Positions 53,690-64,000 of a stretch of DNA of 64,000 nucleotides are shown one piece after another. A model generated the notes under the pieces. The model searched no databases and was not told the origin of the DNA. It saw nothing but the letters and a program-made list of their open reading frames with translations. The DNA is from Tetranychus cinnabarinus (Eukaryota > Arthropoda > Arachnida > Trombidiformes > Tetranychidae). The position numbers and the translations under genes are program-made. The stretch is taken from assembly GCA_022266195.1 (NCBI GenBank), contig WHVY01000002.1:1069001-1133000 (forward strand), read 5' to 3'. The number at the start of each line of letters is the position of its first letter. Positions within the stretch are counted from its first letter, which is position 1.

Positions 53690-56600
53690 CTGTTAATTAA
53701 CCTGTCAACTATGATAATTGGTTTTGAATAATACCACTGAGATGGAAATTGGTGATTGAAAAAACAAATGTTATAATTTACAATAGCGAAGATTGCAACA
53801 AGTTAACCAACTCGTTGAAACACAAACTGAAAATCACCATTTAAATCTCATGAAGCTGTTTTTAATCAGAACGTGAACCTACGTCGCTGAACATTGAATC
53901 GACAGAAAGAAAAACAAATATTAATAATGATAATATCGTATTTATTTATCGTATCGTTTTTAAATTATAAACAGTGATGATCGTGAAAAATTGAGGTCAA
54001 TTCTCACTATGTGATCTTCCCTTTTCTTCCTTTTACCAAATTATTTCATTCATTTTTCTTTCTTTTTAAGGTCAAGTTGAAAGTGAAAAGCACGAAGACA
54101 AAAGCTGACTAAATTGGAAAATTTCTTACCAAACCGAATGAGAAGATTTTTACATTGAATTTTGCAGCAAAATCAGTTATTTTGTTGTTTCTTTTCAATT
54201 CTGGTCACTTGGTTTTACTGTTATTTTTACTTTATAAATCACAACTTTTAATCTGCAGTCAAACAACCTAAATAAATCGTAATAGAGCCTCAAAAAGGAG
54301 ATAGAAAGAACGAGAATAAGCTGATAGACAGGTAAACTCAAGCAGATTATTTAATTGCAACCATTTTCTTATTACTTTCACCTTTTTTTTCTTATTTATT
54401 TTTCTTCATCTTCTTCTTTCATCCATAACAGTTAATTTATAAATATATTTTACTCTGATGCTAATCAATTTACTTGTTTTGACAAATGTAATAAGCTTGT
54501 AAGCCTGACTGGAAACAACAAACTGGTAAACTTGATTTGCACTTGACCGTTAAATTATATAAAATAATTGAAATGAAAAGACAATTTGATGATATTGGAA
54601 TCCAGATCAAGGTTAATAAACAGTAAAATAATTTAAATTTTGGTTAAAATGGAAAGAAGATGATTAACGATTAGCTGATTAAGACATCATGGATGGAAAA
54701 AAGCAAAAGTTTTAATTTAAAGATCAAGGATAAAGGATTAATGAAAGCATACCATTGATTGTCTCTGATTGTTGATCACTCTCGTTGGTCTATTAATTGG
54801 GTCCATTGTAGTTTGATGTGGATAAAGCTGAAATAAGGATTTCTCTTTGGTATGAGCTTCAACTGGAAATTATCACAAAAGAGGATGAATTGTGAACTAA
54901 CTTGGACAATTAACTTTCACAGTCAACTTCTCGAGTTGCTCGTGGCTCGTTGAGACTTGAAGCAGCAAAAACTTTTCTGAAACTGAACGTAGGACTTGAA
55001 TGATTTCCGTGGTTTTGTTACGAATCGATTTGTTACTATTTTATCTCTCACCCAACTCACTCAACTCACTGAGTAAAATAGGAAATTGGTTAGAGAAGGT
55101 GAGATTATCTCTCTGAGGTGTCAGGTAAGTGAGGATAGTGAGAATGGAGAGAGGCTGAGATTAGTAAAAGTGAGAGAGAGAAAAGAGAGGAAAGGACTTG
55201 ATTACTGAAACTAGAAGAAGGTTAAGTCCAAAGAGTAAACTAATGAATAAAAGCAATTTCAATAATTTCAATTTAACTGAGCAAAGTCACCTTTAAAACA
55301 GGTTTTCTGGTCAAAGGTCAAATTTCCTCTGTCTGTTACTGGTTATTATTGTTGTTTATTGCGTTCAAAGCAACCCTGAATTAAGATTTTCCGTAACAAA
55401 CTACTTTAACCAATCGAGATTTTACTCGTTTAATTATCCACTAATCTTTGTCAATCTCATGCCATAAAGACAACAATGTTTCCAACATGTTAGCATTGTT
55501 AGTATCATTGTAATAAATCAGTGATTATCTGATCATCTTCATAACATCACAGATTTATTCACTGATTTACTCCATTGCATTAGACATACATATGTGAAAG
55601 TTTACAGCATTTTTTAAAAACAAACTCATTTTTATAAACAATATCACCAGATAATTATAAGATATTTTAGATTAAATGAATTGATTGAGATTCTTTAATA
55701 TCAATGTAAGATTGTCTTGAAATCGGACAATCAGAAGGCGATTCATCGGAATAAATTGGACGATTAAATACATTGAAAGGTGCAGCTTGATGAAAGTCAT
55801 TTGAAAATATTTTACCAGAAATTAAATTATGAAAAATGATTATTCTTTGCTATTGATATTTTCTGATTGTTACATCAATTTAAAGCCTAAATAAACAATT
55901 AAATAAATGACAAACGTTCAATAATGTTAATCTAAAAGTTGATTGCTATTACAAGAAAATTAGTTTTTCATATTTATATTTGTTTACGGAAACACTTGCA
56001 ATGGTTACAATTTAGGTTAACCGGAGATCCAAAAATCATTGGTTTAATTTTGTAAAACAATTGAACTTGTTCAGCTGTCAGGAAATTCCAGCAATACTTT
56101 ACATATAAATTTGCTATTCAGATCAACAGTTCAATTTATGTTCAACAAAATATCTTCAAGGTTCAATCGTTATCTATTTGCATTTTCAATTAAATAAACT
56201 GAAAAAATGATTGAATTTCACTTTTTTTAATGAAAAATCTGATAAATGCATATGATTATTTGGAAATATTGTCTTCCAGTTAAAATTGTGTCAGAATTAA
56301 TGTCAATGTCAAGTCTGTTTTTTATTTCAAATGAACCAATTTACTCGATTGTTTCCACTAATCATAATCTGTTTACACCTTGAATTGAACAGATAATGAG
56401 CAAAACTGTAAAAATATCATTAATCACTGCAATAAATGAAAGAGTTGTTAAAACAATTAGCCTAGGTTAAGAGTTATGAAATACTGAATACAAACAAAAT
56501 ACTTGCTTCACTAACACCATCAACGTAATCAAATGATAATCAGTATTCATCATATTCACCATCAATTTAGATTGATAATAATTACTGTTTTATCCAATTC

Positions 56601-59600
56601 GCTGTAATATCAATAATTATACCACAGAAATTAAACTCGAAGAGGAAAAGAGTAGCTCCAAATTAATTGCATCTGTATATTGAGTAAGCATTTAACACTA
56701 CATTTTATATCAATAACAACATAATAATCCTTTTTTATTAACATCTCTTTGATTGTTTTATGAGCTAACCTTGTATAAAAGTATAATAGCATTGAATTCA
56801 ATCTTGAAACGAGAAAAATCTTTGAATATTGAACAGAATTATGAGAATTGAATTTCATGACTTTTTGCTGAATATTGAGACTCTTGTGATTTTATGTTTG
56901 CCAAATACTTATGCTCAGCAAATCTATGGAGTTTGAGAATCTTCAGTTGAAATAATTCATCAATTGTTCAAAATTTAGCAGAATAAATTTCCTGAGGAAT
57001 TACAGGGAAAAATCCGATCGAAATTACAATTGGAATTAGTTCCTTTACTTTTATAAGATAACAAACTCTCATGTAAAAGAGTTACTCTAGTCAGTACAGT
57101 ACTATTGTACTATTCACCAATTGTTGATCAATTTTTTTCTGATGCACCGAGGAGTGAATGTTAACATTTTATCACAATGTGAAGGCAATCTTCAAGACTT
57201 ATACAATGTGACAATTGAAATGATATGTAAAATGTTTCAAACCAATAATTATGATTTATGGTCTATGACATATGATTTCAATTGTCACATTGTATAAGTC
57301 TTGAAGTTTGCCAATCACATGGTGATAAAATGTTAAATTGTATTCCTCGGTGCATCAGTAAAATACTCATTTTGTATTTGATTGTCTTCGGTTAATCAAT
57401 AATGTATAACATGTAAATATTTGTCATGACTAACTCTGATTGTTTTATCATGAGTAGAAATGGGTAATGAAAATAGGAGTTGATCTGTTCTAAGTGGTCC
57501 AGTTTATGGGGAAAGTTGCTATAAGTTAAGCAAGTTGAGATCAGGAAAGATTTCGATTGAAATAACTCAGCAATTTTGTGAATTTCAAAATAAAAAATAA
57601 TTTGAACATTGAAATAAATCCAATGGCTCGTTTGGCTTCACTTTAAATTACTGTATTCCAAGTTACACGAGTTTCTTTATTTTGTTTCTGAGTTGTCTCT
57701 CCTTCAATTTAATTTTGGTAGTTTTGCATCGGAAAATGAAATTTAGTTAGATCAGCATATATCGACAAACATTTACTTCAGACCCTTTACAAGAGAGCAT
57801 CGTTTAGTATTAATTTAATAGATTGACCAAAAAACAGACCATCAATGACTAGCAATTTTGATTTCGATTTATTTTCGGTTGGTTTTTAGATTCATTGTGA
57901 CTTTTTCATTGATTGATTAAACTTCTTGTCACGAAAAGTTTTACTAACTTAAAGTGTTCTAGCAAGGTGAAATAAAATAGATTCAGAAGAAACTATTTGA
58001 TGAAATCAGTCCATAGCGCATTTGTTAATACCGTTGTTTTAATCGTGAATAAAAATTAAACATAGCGACATTAATTGACCTGAACGTATAGATTTACATT
58101 AGCTAGGTTAAGCTGTCTGTCAGTTTTTGCAAAAAAATCGAGGGCTTACTGTACCTCTTGTCTGTTATTTGTTATGAAACAATTGATTGATTGTGTACAA
58201 ATTAATAATTGTGAAGCTCGATTTTGTGTTACATCATCAAACTATCGGATTTTTGCTTTAAAGATTCTAAGGTTTATCTTAAAATTGATTGTCACAGAGT
58301 TTAACTCCAAGAATCTGATAAACTAGACTTTTTCTCAGTCCGTTGTATTGCAGGTAAGTTTTACTCAAACGTTAATTTGTTTTTTATCATCCATACTAAC
58401 TGACTTTAACTTGAGTCTTATTATAAGTTTAGTTTTATTTAAGTCACAATCAACTAATTTCCTTGTCACCTTGTTTGGAAGTTTATTTTTTGGTTGTGAT
58501 GATGAATCAGAGCAAAACTCAAACATTTAAATGAAAGGTCTTCAGTTAGATCGGATGATTATTGCAACAATCTACTCATTGAAAATTCTGTTCACAGTTT
58601 AAGATTGCTTATTAAATCTTCCACTGTAGTTAGCAGTGTAAGTAGACAATTTATGACACTAATCAGCACAGTTACAGTTCATTTCATCAGCTTCCAATAT
58701 GAACATTTTAAAACCCTGCTCAATAAGCTAGAACCATCTGTTGGTTTGTATATCCACTAACCTGAAGAGGCTTAACTTTTAACCGGCGGTTAATAATTTA
58801 CCGCTAAATTTGAAGATGAATTGTATTTCAATCATTAAATCAATGTCTATGAATACTCTAAACTCTATGACCTAATAAAACTTTGCGAGCTGTTCGATGC
58901 TGATTAATTATTATATCAAAAATATATCATTTAAGATATTAAATTATTTGTCGATTTGAATTCAGACTCAATAATTCTTTATACCTGAATTATTTCAGAG
59001 CTTTGATCTAGGAGTGGGTTAGATTAGGTGATGAGAGAACATTTAATCTACATGTTTATCACAAATATTTTCCTTTTTTCCAGAATTTAATATTTAAATT
59101 TACACTTAAATATTCATTTGATATTGAGTTAAAATTTCACACATTGGCAACAATTATAACGCCATCTCTTGGATGCGAAATTGTTGCCCCTTTCTTTTTT
59201 TCTGTCTACTTTTTATTCCCTTTAGAAGCAGAGTTGTGCAAAAGCTATTTCCACTATTTTGCTATTCCACGGGAAACTAGCCCCATTAACAATGTATGGC
59301 AGGTTACTTTAACTTGTGTTTTGATAAATTTAGAAAGTTTACTTGATTTATAAATCAAATCCATTTCGTTCTGTGATCGAATCAGTTTCACTGATCTAGC
59401 AAAGATCAGAAATCATCCATCTGTTAATCCGGCCAGCTCTACGATTACACATCTTTACACATCTTATCTTTACTCCTTTTTTTGTAAATCTTCTGATTTT
59501 CTCTTTCTCTCTTTCTTTCTCTTCCTCCGCTCTCTAGCATAATTTATTGTTTTTTTCTACGTAAACATTATCAATCTTCCGTGAATAATTGAATTTTCAT

Positions 59601-59626
59601 TGGTTACTCAATTAATCAGCTGTAAC
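53690..59626. other. Large intergenic region, 5.9 kb
   Basis: No convincing coding gene. It holds the possible alternative first exon of kynureninase (54753-54806), and a foldback MITE at 57139-57358. Short frames at 56631-56858, 58348-58530 and 59144-59353 are AT-rich and not supported. Confidence 0.5.
57139..57358. mobile_element. Foldback MITE-like repeat, 220 bp
   Basis: Inverted arms of about 90 bases start CTGATGCACCGAGGA and continue with shared blocks AACATTTTATCAC and TCAAGACTTATACAATGTGA in each orientation, with a short unpaired centre near 57237-57255. A few differences separate the arms. No coding frame. The target duplication was not clearly resolved. Confidence 0.75.
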
Positions 59627-61106
59627 ATGGTCAAATTTGAAACCTACCTGTCAACATCGTTAATTCTATCTCTCTTCTCCTTTAAAAGTATATGCTCAGC
59701 TGAGGTCTTCCAGTTAAATTCACAAAATTTTGACCAAATCACATCTCAATATGAATTAGTATTTGTAAATTTTTATGCCGATTGGTGCAGGTTCAGTCAA
59801 ATTCTATCTCCTGTCTTCGAAGAGGCATATTCAACAATATTGAAAGAATTTCCAGAGCCAAATCGTGTTCTTTTTGGAAAAGTTGATTGTGAAAATCAAG
59901 GTAATAAATCCATTATATTATTATCTACGTGGTGAATGTTATCATATCTTTCTCTTTTCTTTAATTTATCAGGTTCACTTGCGGCTAAATTTCATATCAG
60001 CAAATATCCTACTTTGAAAGTTTTTATCAATAATAAAGTTGGTAAAAGGGAATACCGAGGCCAAAGGAGTGTCGAGGCAATAACAAACCATATACGTGAT
60101 CTGTTAAAGGATCCTGTTAAACCAATAAGCACACATGAAGATCACAATAATATTGAGGAGAAGAAAGGTGCCATAATTGGTTACTTCAATGTTCCTCCAG
60201 CTACTACCAACGAGTATGTTACGTTCCGTAAGGTAGCAACTGATTTGAAGGGCGACTGTAATTTTTATTGGGTGACTGGTGAACCATCAATCTCTCATCT
60301 TCAAGCTGGAAAGCAAAATTTTATCATTTTTAAACCTTCTCGTGTTCGTCCAGGAGAACAGGATATTATATACCCTGGTACTCTACAAAGTTATGATGAA
60401 TTCAGCACTTGGTCAACTGATAAGTGTATTCCATTGGTACGAGAAATAACCTTTGAGAATGCTGAAGAATTAACAGAAGAAGGATTGCCTTTCTTAATTC
60501 TATTCCATGCTCCCGAAGATCGACAATCTGTTGATACATACACCAACATAGTACATAGAGAACTGTATAGTGAATCATCCAATATCAACTTCCTTACAGC
60601 AGATGGACATAAATTTGCTCATCCGCTTCATCATCTTGGAAAGACTCTCAAAGATTTACCTTTAATTGCAATTGATAGTTTTAGGCATATGTACCTTTTT
60701 CCTAATTTCAATGATATCAAGTAAGTATTGATTTACAAAAACTTACACGTAAATTATCACTAAAACATAAAAATACTGGTATTACCATATTTAACCACAT
60801 TTCTTTAACCATATTTTTCATTTGTTTATTCAGCATCTCTGGAAAACTGAAACAATTTATTCAAGATCTGCATAGTGGAAAACTCCATAGAGAGTTTCAT
60901 TTTGGACCCGACCCAGCCAATGATGATAAAGACAACTCCAACGATAATCAAGTATGAAAAATTATCCTAATTTTGTATTAATTATTTGAAACTAATTCTC
61001 ATTTTCTCTTCTCTTTTAGATTATAACATCTCCTCCTGAGTCAACATTCAAAAAATTAGCACCATCTAGAAATCGATACACCTTGCTAGTTAAAGATGAA
61101 TTGTGA
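59627..61106 (+). CDS. ERP44: Endoplasmic reticulum resident protein 44
   Basis: A four-exon gene (59627-59900, 59973-60720, 60834-60951, 61020-61106) encoding 408 residues, almost the same as the human 406. ERp44 is a thioredoxin-family chaperone that retrieves unassembled secretory proteins and Ero1 to the ER. A signal peptide is followed by a thioredoxin domain with the diagnostic CRFS active site (near residue 52). Two further thioredoxin-like domains follow, and a flexible tail ends in the retrieval signal KDEL. All exon borders are GT/AG and phases fit. The gene is convergent with mRpL45. Confidence 0.95.
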
Positions 61107-61804
61107 TCTTGTTGTCAAATCAACATTTCAAGTGCTATTTTTATTAAATTTCAAGCATGTTGTATCATGTCATCATCGTCACCCATATGATCTATTAACA
61201 AATATTGTTTAATTTAATAAATGAAAAATTCACATTTGCGAATACATTGTCAAACAATCGTCAAATCTGACTGATGATCTATAAAGGAAATCAACATCCT
61301 TGAAATATCGCGTTTAAAAATCTTGTTATTCAGCGTTTGATGTTCTAACACGTCAGAAATTTTAGTCTAGAATCGCATTTTATATTTAATTTTTCAAGCA
61401 CATGCCATTTAGTCATTTACATAACAGAAAGAACTTTAATTTTATATAAATACATAATGAAGTGAATCTCTTGAGACAATTAAGTTACAATTCGTCATTT
61501 CTCACTGTTATGCTATTAGCAATGATTTATTACAATAGTTCTGTATTCAATTAATTTGCATTGGAATAAAGCAAAAATTTTTACAGGAAATCTTCAATTT
61601 AGATGCAGATGTTTCTGAACCTCAATCAAACATTGTCTAGAATGAGCTTTGAGTTTCATTGATTTTAATGATCTACATTCAACAACACTAAGCATAAGCA
61701 ATACTTAGAGTTTAATTAAAATTTTGAAAATTAAACTCGAAAAAGATATCTAATTGAATATAAATCTTAAATTATCTTCATGTATAAAAAAGATTTGGAG
61801 CCCG
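61107..61804. other. Convergent 3' spacer
   Basis: AT-rich 0.7 kb region holding the 3' ends of ERp44 and mRpL45. Nothing else seen. Confidence 0.5.
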
Positions 61805-62896
61805 CTAAGCGGTAGCTAACCCATCAATTGGTGCTTGAGTGTTAGACTCTTCCTTTATTGCTGGACTTTGCTGGACATATTTAATCTCTTCCTCTGAAGG
61901 TATATCGGGCTTGACAAAGGTTTGAGAAATCGGTGATGAAGAAGGTAACCAATCAGGAATTATTTTTCCATGGATTCTCCATTTACCATAAACATTAGAT
62001 AAATGATTTTCAAAAACTACATATTCAATGACATTTTTCACTACGGCTTCATCTCCATATATTAAACGACCAAATGAATCATAAATAGCTAATGTTTGAG
62101 CTGTATTGAATCTAACAGTAACTTGACCGAATTGAGCTCCAGCTTCTTGGCCATCAATGTTTCGGACATGGACTACTCTTGGAGGCTCATTACTTTTGAT
62201 CAGCTTCCACCTTAAGGTTTTATGATCAACATAACGAGTCATTTCAGGATAAGCCTTCTCTGTAACATAATCAAATATCTTCTCAGAGTCACGCTCGACA
62301 AGACATTGGTGGGCTTTAAGATATATTTCCATAGCTTCAGAACCAAATGTGCCAGGGTCGAAATATTCCAGGAAAGTGCGAATTTTTTTCAGAGACATCA
62401 TAGATTTACCCTTAGCTTTAAGTTTTGCACTTTCTTGTTTACTTCTCTAAAGCGGATATAAGAAGAAAGAGTAAATTTAAACTCAAAATACAATAATTAA
62501 TAGTGATTATTGATCATAAACAGTTACCTCGACGGACAATATCGATGCTTTACCGTCACCTTCTGGTGGAACGTACGGATCCAAAATTTGCGAAGACGAC
62601 GCAAGGAAAATAGTCTCTTCATTCCAATCTCTCATCGGTGCGATTCCTCTTTCCTTGTACAAAGATCTCCTCTCCTCAGGACTGAACTCTTCTGGATTTT
62701 TACCACGATAATCCTCTATAGCAGTTAAATAGTCTTTAATAAGTGAGACTTTTTTGCCTCTTGCTCTTCTCCAGTCAAAATTGGGAATACCACGATTCCA
62801 GTACTCCTTAGGACCTGGATTCCAATGTTTATTCCTAACAGTCCGTACAAATTCCTTGCACACCGAGACAACAGTCAATAGTTTAGGATTATTCAT
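61805..62896 (-). CDS. MRPL45: Mitochondrial ribosomal protein L45
   Basis: A two-exon gene (62528-62896, 61805-62446) encoding 336 residues. It is a TIM44-like protein of the mitochondrial large ribosomal subunit that lies at the exit tunnel near the inner membrane. Recognised by the N-terminal HWNPGPKEYW block, YVPPEGDGK, and the C-terminal TIM44-like domain with RFNTAQTLAIYDSFGRL and VVFENHLSNVYGKWRIH. The last residues are a proline-rich tail. The exon border is GT/AG, phase 0, between Ser-Val-Glu and Arg-Ser-Lys. A mitochondrial targeting sequence is not obvious from composition. Confidence 0.9.
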
Positions 62897-64000
62897 GATG
62901 AAAATTTAAACATTAATACAAAACAACAATAATTCAAATACATTAATATCCAAATAAACAAAACCTGGAATAACACATGTTTTGCTATTTATAACATCTT
63001 ATCCTTAACATGAGTCTATTCTTGGCTATATCCCACACCTTTTCTAAATGACAAACCAATTAAAAGACTTAATTGTTTGATCATCTTTAACGATTTTATT
63101 GCTAATAGAGTAATCTAGTAATTAAATATAATAATAATCAGTAAATAAGATGTCATAAAATTTGATTTAGTAGTAATTGAACAAAATCTTTCATCGGATT
63201 TTGAATAAAATTTAGCTTAAAGTGCGATCGATCTTCCAAGTTAGCAAAAGTTTGATTTTTCTTAATCACAATCGCAAACACTTTTTCAAGTATTTTTCAA
63301 GAACTATTTGATGAATTTCTGATTTACTTTCTAAATGGAATTTAATCTTTTTTCCAAATGTATGACAATATTTAACCTTTTACTTGACTATCGTGTTATC
63401 ATCTCAATGTTCATCAATTAACTCTCTTCAATAATCATGATGACCTGAAACCAAGTTACCTAATTTTGAAAATTATTCAAAGTCTGTATCGTTAAATCAA
63501 CAAGATAAACTACTTTCTTAATAATGTCGTTTTAATGAAATCGCTGTCAACAACAAGATATCATTTGAATGGGTCAAGGCTGAATGAAAACAAGAAAAGA
63601 CAAAATTTTAAATTAAAACGCTGCCTTTTCAACCCTTTTCAACATCATTTACTTTGCCAGCCAAACTAGTCGTGTTTAATTGAACATGGCTTCAAGATAT
63701 TAAAAGAGGCTTAGCTAACTAAATGACTCGTCAACCTAGTTAAGATCAATAATTTAGTACGAAAAAAGTGATCAGCAAAAAACAAGTCTTTTATTATGTT
63801 AATGTTGAACAAGATCAACATGAAGACTCAACAAATGCCCAACATATGACTAGCCATTGAATTGTTGCAAAGGATATAAGGTTAACGGTGACTTCATGGA
63901 GAGAGCTAAAGAGAGCCAGATGAGGGCAAAGCTTGTGATGCTGTGTAACCAGTTTAGTAACTTTGTTTGTCCCTGATTTGGGTTTAATGTTAACCCAACA
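62897..64000. other. Terminal intergenic region
   Basis: Upstream flank of mRpL45 to the window end, about 1.1 kb, AT-rich, with no frame longer than 60 codons and no repeat or RNA gene seen. Confidence 0.5.

Noticed and set aside
1..64000. tRNA, rRNA and CRISPR features
   Set aside because: No cloverleaf, rRNA segment or regularly spaced repeat array was found by reading; a tRNA scan would be needed to exclude small tRNAs fully.

Overview
The window is eukaryotic nuclear DNA, AT-rich, with small spliced genes, short introns and compact spacing. The host proteins are animal proteins, and the gene sizes, the expanded DEG/ENaC-like family and the AT bias suggest a small-genome arthropod, most likely an acariform mite such as a spider mite. 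The organism is an inference; no diagnostic rRNA or mitochondrial sequence is present.

Positions 1-8421 and 25089-28360 are a rearranged host region. It starts with the 3' end of IFT52, then a DEG/ENaC-like membrane protein gene (2067-3338), a 3.5 kb modular foldback repeat (3799-7262), a small decayed piece of a beta-glucuronidase gene, and a second DEG/ENaC-like gene. The full beta-glucuronidase gene follows (26049-28360). The order suggests an old tandem duplication of a DEG/ENaC plus beta-glucuronidase unit.

Positions 8422-25088 are a complete 16.7 kb Maverick/Polinton (adintovirus-like) element inserted in the second DEG/ENaC-like gene. It has an exact 6-bp target duplication (ATTGGA) and 33-bp terminal inverted repeats starting AGTAGT. 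All its reading frames are open: adenain-like protease, hexon-like capsid protein, pVI-like and pX-like small proteins, a penton-like protein carrying a long coiled coil, retroviral-type integrase with chromodomain, packaging ATPase and protein-primed DNA polymerase B. Its accessory genes are the most unusual part: a two-repeat TATA-binding-protein-like protein, a PC4/SUB1-like protein, a dUTPase, a double-domain degenerate dUTPase relative, and two unassigned proteins. Structural and replication genes lie on the minus strand, packed with small overlaps; the accessory genes at the right are on both strands behind TATA-like boxes.

Positions 28361-64000 are ordinary host genes: TTC8/BBS8, WDR35/IFT121, TMEM138, a MAP4K3/5 (happyhour) kinase, a trophoblast-glycoprotein-like LRR receptor, ARL13B, kynureninase, ERp44 and mitochondrial ribosomal protein L45. 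With IFT52 at the left edge, five genes of the cilium lie within 49 kb, and the four whose 5' ends are visible each have an X-box-like RFX motif 50-150 bp upstream of the start codon. Two small foldback MITE-like repeats lie between genes.
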